NCBI RefSeq assembly: GCF_017349355.1
Contig: NZ_JAFMPM010000008.1
Span: 1,403,534-1,467,533, forward strand
Length of the DNA stretch: 64,000 nt
DNA from: Thiothrix fructosivorans
GTDB taxonomy: Bacteria > Pseudomonadota > Gammaproteobacteria > Thiotrichales > Thiotrichaceae
Direction of reading: 5' to 3'
A model generated the notes under the pieces. The model had not been told where the DNA came from, did not search any database, and worked only from the letters and a program-made list of their open reading frames with translations. Of the stretch, positions 25,888-34,236 are shown one piece after another. Every line of letters begins with the position of its first letter. Within the stretch, counting starts at the first letter, position 1. Both the position numbers and the translations under genes were made by a program.

Positions 25888-26230
25888 GTGCCTGCCACCA
25901 TCACCTCCGTTACTCGCTATTACAAACTGCCCGTTAAGCGCAACAACACACGCCCGCCGAACAATAGAATTTCAGATAAAAAATTCTCGAAAAATCTTTT
26001 TTAGACAAGAAAAACAGCGTTTTACCGCGTATTTTCGGTCAAAAAAGCAAAAACAGCCAATCGTGATGTTACAAAACGCTACATCAAACCCCAAAAAAGC
26101 CGTTCACCGCGCATTCAGCAGCCCCAACACCCCTATGTTTTTGTACAGCCCACAAACAAAAATCCGCCGATAGAACCCCGTCACCCATACCGGCATTCTT
26201 GGCAGCATCGAACGTAACCGAGAACACCCC
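25888..26230. other. Non-coding region before the capsid genes
   Basis: About 340 bp, AT-rich in the middle (25980-26060) with several A runs. One rightward open frame (25886-26173) has unusual composition and no ribosome-binding site and is probably not a gene. The promoter for the gpO-gpN-gpM group is expected here, but no clear hexamers stand out. Confidence 0.4.
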
Positions 26231-26962
26231 ATGATTATTACCGATTGGATACGCGCCGCCGTCGCAGGCACAACAGCAGACGGGCGCGAAATTTCAGAAC
26301 AAGCCTTGGTTGAAATAGCAGAAGGCTATTCACAGGACACCTATAACGCCCGAATCTGGGCTGAACATATCCGTAGCGTTGCCCCTGATGGCATGTTCAA
26401 AGCATTGGGCGACGTGGTGCAGGTTAAGACTGAACGCATCAGCGGCGGCGCATTGGCTGGCAAGCTAGGTTTTTACGTCAAACTTGCACCGCATCAAGAC
26501 TTAATCGACATGGTGCGCAATGGGCAGAAAGTCCACCTCTCTGTGGAGATCGAACCAAAGTTTGCTGCTACTGGCAAAGCGTACTTAGTAGGGGTAGGTG
26601 CTACCGACTCACCTGCAAGCCTTGGCACGGGCATTATGAAATTCAGCACTGCCGAACGCCAAACCAGTTTATTCAGCACCCCACTGCAAGCCGACATCAA
26701 AGAGCCAGCCAACCCCACGGGCGGCGCGGATTACTCCCTACAGTTCGCCCAATTGCAGGGGCAAAACACCGCGATCATTCAGCAATTCAACGCCCTGAAA
26801 GGCGAACTCACCCTATTGCTAACTGAGATCGGCAAATTGCAAGCCAGTCTCAAAGAAACGCACACCATTGTTGAAGAGATCGGCAACACCAGCCAAGGGC
26901 GTTTTAAGCGCTATGTACCGCACAGCAACACCGTCACCCACTCGCAGTCAGTGGACTACTAA
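26231..26962 (+). CDS. P2-like capsid scaffolding protein gpO
   Basis: The 243-residue protein matches the P2 GpO family. The N-terminal half has DWIRAAVAGTTADGREIS, then YNARIWAEHIRS and the conserved GDVVQVKTERISGGALAGKLGFYV strand region. SVEIEPKFAATGKAYLVGVG precedes a helical, glutamine-rich C-terminal part. In P2 this protein scaffolds procapsid assembly and carries the protease that cuts itself and the capsid protein. At 243 residues it is a little shorter than P2 gpO. It is followed after 11 bp by the capsid gene, as in P2. Confidence 0.9.
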   Translation: MIITDWIRAAVAGTTADGREISEQALVEIAEGYSQDTYNARIWAEHIRSVAPDGMFKALGDVVQVKTERISGGALAGKLGFYVKLAPHQDLIDMVRNGQKVHLSVEIEPKFAATGKAYLVGVGATDSPASLGTGIMKFSTAERQTSLFSTPLQADIKEPANPTGGADYSLQFAQLQGQNTAIIQQFNALKGELTLLLTEIGKLQASLKETHTIVEEIGNTSQGRFKRYVPHSNTVTHSQSVDY

Positions 26963-26973
26963 GGATTACCCCC

Positions 26974-28017
26974 ATGAAAACCGAAACACGCAAGAAATTC
27001 ACCCGCCTGAAAGACACCGTGGCATTAGCCAACGATGTTGACAACGTAAGCGAAAAATTCAGCTTAGTACCCGCCGTAGAACAACGCCTCATTGAAAAAA
27101 TGGGCGAAAGTAGCGACTTCCTGCAAAAGGTCAACATGGTCGGCGTGACCGAACAGAAAGGGCAAAAGCTAGGCTTAGGCGTAGGCTTGCCCATCTCAGG
27201 GCGTACCGACACCAACACCACCGACCGCGAAACCGCGTTTGTCGGTGAATTGAGTGGTGATGAATACGAATGCAAGCAAACCAACACCGACACCCACCTT
27301 AGTTACAACGTTCTCGACGCGTGGGCAGGGCTAGACAGCTTTGAAGCGAAATACCGCGCTCAAGTCATGAAACGCACAGCCCTTGACCGCATCATGATTG
27401 GCTGGAATGGCACAAGTGCAGCCACCACCACCGACCGCACAGCAAATCCACTCTTGCAAGATGTGAACATTGGTTGGTTGGAAAAAGTGCGCCGCAATGC
27501 AGTAGGGCGTTTTATGGGTTACGCCTCAGACGGCACACCCAACGCCGAAGAATACAAAATCGGTGAAGGCGGCAATTTTCAAACCCTCGACGCGCTGGCT
27601 TTTGACGTAATGAGCAACCTACTCGACCCTTGGCACGTTGGCAGTGATGACCTTGTGTTAATCATCGGGCGCGAACTGTGGGTGAATCACGGCTTGACCC
27701 TGTACAACGACAACCGACCCGCCACCGAACGCAACGCCCTACAAATCTGGTTTGCACAGCAAGCCATTGCCGGATTACCGACCGTTACCGTGCCATTTTT
27801 CCCCGCACGCGGCATGGTGATTACCTCATACGACAACCTCAGTATTTACTATCAGACAGGTGCAGTCCGTCGGGCAATCATCGACAACCCCAAGCGCGAC
27901 CGCGTGGAAGAATACCTTTCCTCGAATGACGCGTATGTGGTGGAAGACTACGGCAAGTTGGGTGCAGTCCGTCATGGTGCTATCAAGCTGAAAAACGCGG
28001 CGGGTGAATGGGTGTAA
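26974..28017 (+). CDS. P2-like major capsid protein gpN
   Basis: The 347-residue protein resembles P2 GpN over its whole length (357 in P2). It begins with TRKKFTRLKDTVALANDV, then contains EQKGQKLGLGVGLPISGRTDT, YECKQTNTDTHLSYNVLDAWA and RTALDRIMIGWNGTSAA. The C-terminal half has VEEYLSSNDAYVVEDYGKLG. It should form an HK97-fold head shell. It lies directly after gpO and overlaps gpM by 10 bp. Confidence 0.94.
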   Translation: MKTETRKKFTRLKDTVALANDVDNVSEKFSLVPAVEQRLIEKMGESSDFLQKVNMVGVTEQKGQKLGLGVGLPISGRTDTNTTDRETAFVGELSGDEYECKQTNTDTHLSYNVLDAWAGLDSFEAKYRAQVMKRTALDRIMIGWNGTSAATTTDRTANPLLQDVNIGWLEKVRRNAVGRFMGYASDGTPNAEEYKIGEGGNFQTLDALAFDVMSNLLDPWHVGSDDLVLIIGRELWVNHGLTLYNDNRPATERNALQIWFAQQAIAGLPTVTVPFFPARGMVITSYDNLSIYYQTGAVRRAIIDNPKRDRVEEYLSSNDAYVVEDYGKLGAVRHGAIKLKNAAGEWV

Positions 28018-28652
28018 TCGTGCAGAGCCTTGCAGCCAAACACAGGGCGCAAGTGGACGCGGGGCGCAATATCCCCGCCACCGCCACCCACAAGCCAGCA
28101 TCAACCACCCAACGGTTCATGCTGGCAGCCCTGCAAGCTGACTATGCACGCCTGAAAAACGTGCGTAGCAAGCAACGTAAAGCTGAGATCAAGCGCGAAT
28201 TGCTCCCCCGCTATGCTGACCATTTGAGCGTGATACTCAACCAGTCGGGCAGTGGTCACGATGAAAGCGTGGTGGTGTTGTGCGTGTGGGCGTTTGACGC
28301 GGGGGAATGGCACACCGCCGTCATGTTGGCAGAATTTGCCCTACAGCACGGCATGAGTGCCCCTGAGGGTTTCAAGCGTAGCCTACCCGAAACCCTGCTA
28401 GAAGAAGCTGCACTTCAAGCCACCCGCCAAGGCAACCCAAGCGAATTACGCGATTACTTGCAACACCTGCAAGCACTCACCAGCGGCGCGGATATTGCCG
28501 ATGAAGTAACCGCCAAGTTCCATAAGGCACTGGGGCAAACACTCGAATCCACGGACAAGCCAGCAGCGTTACACGCCTACCGCACCGCGCAACAGTACGG
28601 TGCGCACGTCCAGCGCAACATCAACCGAATAGAAAGAGAACTACAGCCATGA
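28008..28652 (+). CDS. P2-like terminase small subunit gpM
   Basis: The 214-residue protein matches the P2 GpM family. It has an N-terminal LAAKHRAQVDAG segment and then LPRYADHLSVILNQSGSGHDESVV followed by VWAFDAGEWHTAVMLAEFAL, the most conserved part. The C-terminal helical region contains KFHKALGQTLE and ALHAYRTAQQYG. In P2, gpM works with the large subunit gpP to recognise and cut cos DNA. Here no gpP gene is present, so the element would need a partner from a helper. ATG at 28008 overlaps the capsid stop; GTG at 28020 is an alternative start. Confidence 0.9.
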   Translation: MGVIVQSLAAKHRAQVDAGRNIPATATHKPASTTQRFMLAALQADYARLKNVRSKQRKAEIKRELLPRYADHLSVILNQSGSGHDESVVVLCVWAFDAGEWHTAVMLAEFALQHGMSAPEGFKRSLPETLLEEAALQATRQGNPSELRDYLQHLQALTSGADIADEVTAKFHKALGQTLESTDKPAALHAYRTAQQYGAHVQRNINRIERELQP

Positions 28653-28903
28653 GAGCAAATTTAGAAAAACAGGCGGAATTTTTCAAAGGTCAACCCCTGT
28701 TACACCGTAACGGCTGGATGACCGAGACAGACGCAGCGTGGGCATTAGGCGGCGTGAAACCGCTTTTTGCGCGGCGTTTGCCCATCCCGCGTACCAACGT
28801 CAGTAAGCCGAACTCACGGCGCACGTGCAACCGTTACCGCGTTGAAGATGTGCTTGCCTATTTGCAAGCCAATACCGCAGCACCAGCACCGACTGCTGCA
28901 TAG
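28649..28903 (+). CDS. Small basic protein after gpM
   Basis: This 84-residue protein overlaps gpM by ATGA. It contains MTETDAAWALGGVKPLFARRL and a basic middle (NSRRTCNRYRVEDVLAYLQ), which looks like a small helix-turn-helix of the excisionase type. It occupies the place of gpL (head completion) in P2 but does not resemble it. Function unknown. Confidence 0.7.
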   Translation: MRANLEKQAEFFKGQPLLHRNGWMTETDAAWALGGVKPLFARRLPIPRTNVSKPNSRRTCNRYRVEDVLAYLQANTAAPAPTAA

Positions 28904-28952
28904 TTTTCTTGAGTGAGGTAGCCGCGTTTTTTGTCCCTTGGAACACGGCATT

Positions 28953-29017
28953 CAGGCGGCGGGTAACGTTATGTAGGTACTCATACACTTTACGCGATAC
29001 CCGACCGCCTGCTTTTT
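28953..29017 (+). terminator. Long hairpin with T run after the capsid genes
   Basis: The arms CAGGCGGCGGGTA and TACCCGACCGCCTG pair with one bulge, enclose about 32 bases that can pair further, and are followed by CTTTTTA. It probably ends the gpO-gpM transcript. The large, structured loop is unusual for a plain terminator. Confidence 0.7.
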
Positions 29018-29157
29018 ATTCTCCACTGGCAACCGTCCCCACATCAGGTTACATTCAACGCCCAACCTGTCGGGATAGGCTGATCACCGAACCTCTGTAA
29101 GCCCTTTGCAGACCTCCCGACAATTTTTTCAAGGGAAACCGTAGCAAGGGCGCGTGA

Positions 29158-29568
29158 ATGGATGACACCCCTAAAACACTTGCCGAAACACTGGCAATAT
29201 TCAATGAACGCCTAAGACCATTCCGAGAATTGAGTGAGCGCCTCAAGCAGATTCAAGCACCCTACCAACGCCTAGGGCAATCATTCCAGCCATTCACCAA
29301 AGTAAATCAACACAAGCAGAACGGTGTGGTTATGCCTCAGTCTTGCTTAGTACCACTTCCCCAAACCCCGCCACCTGTTGCACCAAAGCCACCACCCGAA
29401 AAACGCCCCTCAACGCTCGACAAGAATGCAGAAAGAAGAGAAATATATCAGCAAGTGGTTGCTGAACTAGGGCGGTATGCTCAACAAGGCGTATTACTTG
29501 AAGAAGCCGCAAAAAGGGCGGGGTGTACGGCTAGAACGATGTGGAGAGCTATAACGGACAAAAAATAA
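29158..29568 (+). CDS. Putative DNA-binding protein of the element
   Basis: The 136-residue protein has a helical N-terminus (LAIFNERLRPFRELSERLKQ), a proline-rich linker around 75-85 (PQTPPPVAPKPPPEK) and a C-terminal helix-turn-helix-like segment (GVLLEEAAKRAGCTARTMWRAI). The last part looks like a recognition helix of a small regulator. It is not a family I recognise. The gene stands alone between two non-coding regions. Confidence 0.65.
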   Translation: MDDTPKTLAETLAIFNERLRPFRELSERLKQIQAPYQRLGQSFQPFTKVNQHKQNGVVMPQSCLVPLPQTPPPVAPKPPPEKRPSTLDKNAERREIYQQVVAELGRYAQQGVLLEEAAKRAGCTARTMWRAITDKK

Positions 29569-29578
29569 TCAATTTTAT

Positions 29579-29608
29579 GACATCTTCTGACATGTTCTGA
29601 CATCTTCC
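29579..29608. repeat. Three tandem 10-bp repeats, possible operator or iteron
   Basis: GACATCTTCT, GACATGTTCT and GACATCTTCC follow each other exactly, one helical turn apart. They lie 11 bp after the stop of the putative DNA-binding protein gene and before a 430-bp non-coding region, where a regulator or replication protein could bind. Confidence 0.6.
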
Positions 29609-29634
29609 CTGTTTTTGACGGTTCAGACGGCACA

Positions 29635-29665
29635 ATAAAAAAAGGCTAGCAATGCGGCTAGCCTT
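29635..29665 (-). terminator. Leftward rho-independent terminator
   Basis: On the minus strand the stem AAGGCTAGC / GCTAGCCTT (6-base loop) is followed by a run of T residues (A run at 29637-29643 on the plus strand). No annotated minus-strand gene reads into it. Confidence 0.8.
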
Positions 29666-29866
29666 GAACAAAAAGTTGAGCCGCTATGATAACCAGACAC
29701 ACCCAAATTTTCCACCACTCACAACAAAAACCGAACTATCCAGCGCAATCATTCGGTTTTACCGAATTGACCATAAACCCACCTTTCCCCCATACTGTCC
29801 CCGTTGGTGCAAATCACCAACAAACAGCAAAATTACGGGTACTCTATCCCATCATCTGGCGGCAAC

Positions 29867-29897
29867 ACCGCCACCATGACGCAGGCGGTTTTTTTTC
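29867..29897 (+). terminator. Rightward rho-independent terminator
   Basis: The stem ACCGCC / GGCGGT with an 11-base loop is followed by eight T residues. No coding sequence ends just before it, which points to a short non-coding transcript upstream. Confidence 0.7.
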
Positions 29898-30045
29898 GTC
29901 TGTAGGATGCGCAAGCGGCTTTATGCCAAGTCTGCGTGGACTACAAAACGGTGAAAACCGAAATAAGCGCGTCGTGAACCAGTTGAGCGATAGAGAGACT
30001 TGGCAATTTTTGCCCAACTCTAAAACTCAAACTGGAATTGTCATC

Positions 30046-30393
30046 ATGACAGCAATTACTACGGGCAACACTGCCCACAATCCCTTGGCACGTCTGCCAC
30101 ACCTCCCGTTTACGTCAGCCCTGCCTAAACACAAAGCAGCCCCCGCCCGTATCGTTTTTAGTCGGTCACGTACCGGATACATCGCCTACCGCAAAGCAAC
30201 ACCGATAGCGTGGTTAGTGCTCGGCTACCATCAAGGGCAACTCAACAATCAGCGCAAGCTCGTAAAATTCGTCGACGTAGCCTACCACCGCCAACACGAA
30301 CGCGGCATCAGCATGGAAACCGCTTTTTTCGACACCCTGCCCGAAGCCATGCAATTCATCCGCACCACATTCGACAAGGTAGGTGCAGCATGA
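30046..30393 (+). CDS. Hypothetical protein at the start of the replication operon
   Basis: The 115-residue basic protein starts at ATG 30046. It contains PARIVFSRSRTGYIAYRKAT and a C-terminal MQFIRTTFDKVG helix. It has no membrane segment and resembles no family I can name. Its last codons overlap the next gene by ATGA, beginning a chain of coupled genes that runs through the gpA-type replication gene to 33942. Confidence 0.65.
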   Translation: MTAITTGNTAHNPLARLPHLPFTSALPKHKAAPARIVFSRSRTGYIAYRKATPIAWLVLGYHQGQLNNQRKLVKFVDVAYHRQHERGISMETAFFDTLPEAMQFIRTTFDKVGAA

Positions 30394-30626
30394 GCAGTAA
30401 CCAAGCCAACCGCGTCGTTAAAATCGGCGTGATCTACGAAGAACTAGAAAACCTGCACAATCTCTTGCAAGTCTGTGTTGATGCAATGGCACACCATAAC
30501 GTCCTAGAACTGGATAGCGTCAAACAGGTGCTCTTAATGGCAACTGATAAAGCATGGGGCAACTACACAACGGCAAAAGACCTGCACGACGAAATGTTAG
30601 CCGTGTTGAAGGATGGTGCAAAATGA
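30390..30626 (+). CDS. Small hypothetical protein
   Basis: This 78-residue acidic helical protein has VIYEELENLHNLLQVCVDAM near the N-terminus and TTAKDLHDEMLAVLKDGAK at the C-terminus. It overlaps both neighbours by ATGA, so it is part of the coupled replication operon. It is possibly a small regulatory or partner protein. No family recognised. Confidence 0.65.
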   Translation: MSSNQANRVVKIGVIYEELENLHNLLQVCVDAMAHHNVLELDSVKQVLLMATDKAWGNYTTAKDLHDEMLAVLKDGAK

Positions 30627-30934
30627 GCCAAGCCTCCTCACGCTCAACCAGAGCAAGCCTCAAATACCGCCGTAACCGCGATGCCATCCGCCGTGCGCAA
30701 ATCGTGCAAGCCATCCCCGCGTACAGCGTCAACAGCGACCCCCTGCTAAACGCAATCGAAGCCGCTGCCTATCTCTCTGTGTCGTACAGAACCCTTGAAA
30801 AATGGCGTAGCACTCACCCCGACCGCCTGTCATTCGTCAAGATCGGCGGTCGGAGCGTGCGCTACCGCCGTTCCGTGCTCGACACCTACATCAGCGGTCA
30901 AGCCGTCACCGACGGGCGCGGGGTGGCAAAATGA
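30623..30934 (+). CDS. AlpA/excisionase-like helix-turn-helix protein
   Basis: The 103-residue protein has a basic N-terminal tail and a MerR-like HTH of the excisionase type (AIEAAAYLSVSYRTLEKWRS, then FVKIGGRSVRYRRSVLDTYI). Such proteins act as excisionases or activators in satellites and genomic islands (AlpA of P4-type elements). It lies in the coupled operon just upstream of the replication gene and could control excision or operon expression. Confidence 0.78.
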   Translation: MSQASSRSTRASLKYRRNRDAIRRAQIVQAIPAYSVNSDPLLNAIEAAAYLSVSYRTLEKWRSTHPDRLSFVKIGGRSVRYRRSVLDTYISGQAVTDGRGVAK

Positions 30935-31128
30935 ACCGCCACGACGTACCAGCGGCGCAAATCGCCCCGCAAGACTTTCTCGACCGCGTTGATTTAGTCG
31001 AAACCGAAGTTCAACGCCGCAAAACCCATACAGCCAACCCGAAACCAGCCGCGTATGTCACTAGCCTATGGTTGCGTTGGATTGAAAAAAACGCCTACAG
31101 CCACACCGACAGAGGAGCAGCCGTATGA
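30931..31128 (+). CDS. Small hypothetical protein before gpA
   Basis: This 65-residue protein has ATGA overlaps with both neighbours. It contains DFLDRVDLVETEVQRRK and a tryptophan-containing C-terminal segment (SLWLRWIEKNAYSH). It resembles nothing I can name. The tight coupling supports it being a real gene. Confidence 0.6.
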   Translation: MNRHDVPAAQIAPQDFLDRVDLVETEVQRRKTHTANPKPAAYVTSLWLRWIEKNAYSHTDRGAAV

Positions 31129-33287
31129 ACCAACCTACCCTCACCCTGAAAACCGCACCCGTGGAAATCAGCAGCCGTTACAGTGACCGTGGATTCATTG
31201 CCGACAAACTGGCAACCATCCCCGACCACCTGCATGAAGCCGTTAAGCAAGGCTACAACGACCGCTACGTTTCCAACGGTTCGCACATCGAAGCCAACGC
31301 CTACCTTGGTAAAGCGGCGGATAAAATCCTATCCACCCAATCCCCGTTAGGCATCACGGCGGATGATGACGACGACACCCTCCTGCTGAAAGCCCAAAAG
31401 CTCGCAGCAACATTTGCCAACATGATCAACGGCGGCGGTCTGCCCACTGCCCTAGAACACGCGTCCGTCATCGGCATCAGTCCCCCGCAAGTGCCACACA
31501 AAGCCATCCGCCTAGACGATGGTGCAGTCGTGACCGACCGCGACACCATCCGCGAAATCGGGCAAGCCAAACGCCTCACCTCACCCCGTTGGCTCTATCG
31601 CGTGATGCGCTGCGAAAGGGAGCGCTTAGCCGAACTGCAAGCCCTCCGCCTCCGCATGATTCACAAAGACGCAAGCGCCTATGTAACGCGTCGCGCTCTG
31701 GCAGTGCAAAAGGCAAAAAGCGAGATGGCGCGTGACTACATGAATTCACGCGAAGCCGTCTCGCTCACCGATGGGCGCGTGATGAACATGGGCGACGTGA
31801 TGAACGCAGGCGTATCCAATCCCGCCAACCTCCGCAATGAAATGATGATGCGCATCAGCGACGGCGAACGCTACATTCAGCAATATCACCCTGACTATGT
31901 GTGTCTGTTTTTCACCTTCACCTCACCCAGTGCATTTCACGCCATGAAAATGAGCGGCGGTTATCGCACCACCGACAAACATGGCGTGACGCGCACCATC
32001 GGCGCGAAAGCCATCCCCAATCCAAGCTATCAGCAGCAAATCCCCACCCACAAAGGACGCGGTAAAAACGTCGTCACCACCTTGCGCGAAAACACCCCGC
32101 GACTGTCACACCACTGGTTAACCGACAAATTCGCGGATTTTCGGACGTGGGCGAAAGACAACGACATCGACCTGCATTACATCCGCACCACCGAACCCAA
32201 CCACGACGCAACCGCCCATTGGCACGGTCTGCTATGGGTAGCGGAAAACGTCGTGAGTGACGTAAAACGCGCTCTTAACGACACGTTCCTCGCTGAATTC
32301 GGTGAAGAGATTGGCGCATGGAAACACCGCGTTCAAATCAAACAGATGGATGCCAGCAAAGGCAGTGCGGCGGGATACATCGCCAAGTATATTTCAAAGA
32401 ACATCGACGGCTTTTCTGTCGGCAAAGACTTTGAGTCAGGGCTAGACGCAGCCACCGGAGCGGATGCGGTCAACGCATGGCGCAAAACGTGGGGCATCCG
32501 TGCATTCCAATTTTCCGGCAACTTTGCCCCCGTCACCCACTGGCGTGAATTGCGCCGCATCACCCCGCAACAAGTCGCAGACCGTCCCCTGCTCGCAGCA
32601 CTGCGCAACGCGGCGGATTTATCCGACTGGTACGGCTTCGTGGTACACAGCCACCGCAACCCCACCGTGCTGCACACCGGTGTCATTGACCTGAAAGACG
32701 GCAGCGGCATCACCACCCCGTTGGACTGGTGCGACTTCAACCCCGAAGACACCGACCGTCAAGCGGCATTTGAGGCACGCGCCACGCTCGCCAAACCCAA
32801 CGCCTATGGTGAAGTTGTCCCGCGTGCCATCGGCATCAAAGCCTACTCCGAAACCCCGCTCTATACCCGCGATACCGTTTGGGAAATCCAAGCCAAGCGC
32901 GGCGGCGAATCGTGGCTCGACAAGTTGCGCGAAATGGGCGAACACGGCACAAGCTGGCACGTTGCCAACGTGATCGACAGCGTTACCGACGCGGCTTCTT
33001 TCTCTTCAATCTCCTCTTCCTCCCCCCTTGGACTAGTGAAAAATAACTGTGGAACTCCACTGTTACCCGACGAAAAGGAGGAAATTTACCAGCAGATGCG
33101 GCGCGATTATCGCCAGATGCGCCTAAATCCCAACAGCAAACTACACAAAACCATGAACGAAAAGTTCCCGACATGGGACTCCTACGAAAACGCAGCCATC
33201 GACATGATGCAGCACCGCGAAATGTCAGCCGAAGCGTGGGCAGCGCATCAAGAGCGCGTCGCCATCATGTTGGAGGGTATGTCATGA
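31125..33287 (+). CDS. P2 gpA-type rolling-circle replication endonuclease
   Basis: The 720-residue HUH endonuclease belongs to the phage GPA family. The metal-binding motif is HWHGLLWV (H365 and H367). The two catalytic tyrosines lie in GYIAKYISKNIDG (Y418 and Y422), four residues apart as in P2 gpA. Preceding it is YVCLFFTFTSPSAFHAM, a conserved strand of the family. The protein nicks the origin, attaches to the 5' end and starts rolling-circle replication. In P2-like phages the origin lies within this gene. It gives the element its own replication. Confidence 0.93.
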   Translation: MNQPTLTLKTAPVEISSRYSDRGFIADKLATIPDHLHEAVKQGYNDRYVSNGSHIEANAYLGKAADKILSTQSPLGITADDDDDTLLLKAQKLAATFANMINGGGLPTALEHASVIGISPPQVPHKAIRLDDGAVVTDRDTIREIGQAKRLTSPRWLYRVMRCERERLAELQALRLRMIHKDASAYVTRRALAVQKAKSEMARDYMNSREAVSLTDGRVMNMGDVMNAGVSNPANLRNEMMMRISDGERYIQQYHPDYVCLFFTFTSPSAFHAMKMSGGYRTTDKHGVTRTIGAKAIPNPSYQQQIPTHKGRGKNVVTTLRENTPRLSHHWLTDKFADFRTWAKDNDIDLHYIRTTEPNHDATAHWHGLLWVAENVVSDVKRALNDTFLAEFGEEIGAWKHRVQIKQMDASKGSAAGYIAKYISKNIDGFSVGKDFESGLDAATGADAVNAWRKTWGIRAFQFSGNFAPVTHWRELRRITPQQVADRPLLAALRNAADLSDWYGFVVHSHRNPTVLHTGVIDLKDGSGITTPLDWCDFNPEDTDRQAAFEARATLAKPNAYGEVVPRAIGIKAYSETPLYTRDTVWEIQAKRGGESWLDKLREMGEHGTSWHVANVIDSVTDAASFSSISSSSPLGLVKNNCGTPLLPDEKEEIYQQMRRDYRQMRLNPNSKLHKTMNEKFPTWDSYENAAIDMMQHREMSAEAWAAHQERVAIMLEGMS

Positions 33288-33475
33288 GCCAGCAATCCAC
33301 CAACGTTCCACACCGTCAGCCCACCCGCCATCGGGCGCGGCGCGTGGTGCAACAGCATCAGCCACAACCACACAAGCAACCCGCCACCAAAGCAGCAAGC
33401 GGCGGTGTGGACGGCTTAACGGTGTTTCTGCTGGCACTGATCGGCATGTTGGCAGCATGGGGGATTCTGTCATGA
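33284..33475 (+). CDS. Small single-TM protein
   Basis: The 63-residue protein has a basic, glutamine- and histidine-rich N-terminal half and one C-terminal membrane helix (GLTVFLLALIGMLAAWGIL). The start overlaps the gpA stop and its stop overlaps the next start, both as ATGA. It should insert with a cytosolic, positively charged N-terminus. Function unknown. Confidence 0.65.
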   Translation: MSQQSTNVPHRQPTRHRARRVVQQHQPQPHKQPATKAASGGVDGLTVFLLALIGMLAAWGILS

Positions 33476-33942
33476 GCAATTCACCTTTAAAGCTATCCGA
33501 TCTAATCGCCCTGCAAGCCGAAAATAAGGCAGTTAAAGCCAACTTGAAAACTGTTACAGAAATCAAGTTAGACCAAATTCCGCTATTTGACCAACCCCAA
33601 CAACACGGCGGCAATCGTGAAGGGTGTGGTCGCAAATCCTCAGCAGAGAAAACGGCGGTGGTGCGTGTCCCTGTTGGGTGTTTGGCAGCGGTGCAGCAGT
33701 TGATTGCTGAATACCGCAATCCAAACTTGAAAACTGTTACAGAAATCAAGTTGCCCGAAGGGCTGGAAGATCGGAGGAGACCAAGAGCACCGCCGCGCTA
33801 TCGTTTGGTTGTGGATGGCGTAGAACATTTGTGGTCTGGACGTGGGCGAATACCAGTGGAGTACCAGCACTATGCAAAACAGCAAGGTTGCCAAGGGCGC
33901 GATTGCCTGCAAGCCCTGCTAATCGAAGGGGTGCAGCCATGA
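33472..33942 (+). CDS. H-NS-like C-terminal domain protein
   Basis: The 156-residue protein ends with an H-NS-type DNA-binding domain (YRLVVDGVEHLWSGRGRIP, then a helical end), where WSGRGRIP matches the T-W-S/T-G-R-G-R-x-P core that binds the AT-rich minor groove. The N-terminal part lacks the usual H-NS oligomerisation coil. It instead has two copies of NLKTVTEIKL (about residues 24-33 and 85-94), encoded by a perfect 29-bp direct repeat. It may silence element genes or the host. ATG at 33472 overlaps the previous stop. Confidence 0.72.
   Translation: MSNSPLKLSDLIALQAENKAVKANLKTVTEIKLDQIPLFDQPQQHGGNREGCGRKSSAEKTAVVRVPVGCLAAVQQLIAEYRNPNLKTVTEIKLPEGLEDRRRPRAPPRYRLVVDGVEHLWSGRGRIPVEYQHYAKQQGCQGRDCLQALLIEGVQP
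33541..33752. repeat. Perfect 29-bp direct repeat inside the H-NS-like gene
   Basis: Copies are at 33541-33569 and 33724-33752 with the core GAAAACTGTTACAGAAATCA. Both are read in the same frame as NLKTVTEIKL. Identity at wobble positions suggests a recent duplication or a DNA-level function such as a binding site. Confidence 0.85.
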
Positions 33943-34226
33943 GCAACCCACTCCTTTCACCCGTATCCAGCGTTACCGCCATCCTCGACCGCGTGGACTG
34001 GAATAAGGCATTCATCCGCGTGGCAATCGTCCTAAATGCCGTGGGCTTGCTGTACACCGCCTACGTATACAGCGTGTATGCCGCCTATTTTGGCTATTCC
34101 GCACTCGCATTTATTGGGCAGTTCCTTATCGGGCTTTTCTTCCTAAACGTCGTGGTGAGCAACACGGACGGCTTGCAGGTAATGCTAGCGTCGGTCGGTA
34201 TGTTCATTCTCGCAAACAGTTTCTAA
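33939..34226 (+). CDS. Small multi-TM membrane protein
   Basis: The 95-residue protein has about three membrane helices (AFIRVAIVLNAVGLLYTAY; SALAFIGQFLIGLFFLNVV; LQVMLASVGMFILANSF). ATG at 33939 overlaps the previous stop as ATGA. It resembles no family I know. It lies directly before the large membrane protein and may work with it. Confidence 0.65.
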   Translation: MSNPLLSPVSSVTAILDRVDWNKAFIRVAIVLNAVGLLYTAYVYSVYAAYFGYSALAFIGQFLIGLFFLNVVVSNTDGLQVMLASVGMFILANSF

Positions 34227-34236
34227 GGGGTATCAC

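Larger units (their letters stand above)
29569..30045. other. Non-coding regulatory region inside the element
   Basis: This region holds three tandem 10-bp repeats (29579-29608), a leftward terminator (29635-29665) and a rightward terminator (29867-29897). No convincing gene lies between them; open frames here have poor composition and no ribosome-binding sites. Two opposed terminators without genes suggest one or two small RNAs, for example a leftward transcript from about 29900 to 29640 and a rightward one ending at 29897. Confidence 0.45.

Noticed and set aside
25886..26173. 95-residue open frame before gpO
   Set aside because: No ribosome-binding site, odd composition and no recognisable domain; it lies in an AT-rich control region.
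29652..29879. 75-residue open frame within the gene-free region of the element
   Set aside because: It overlaps the leftward terminator and has poor composition and no ribosome-binding site.
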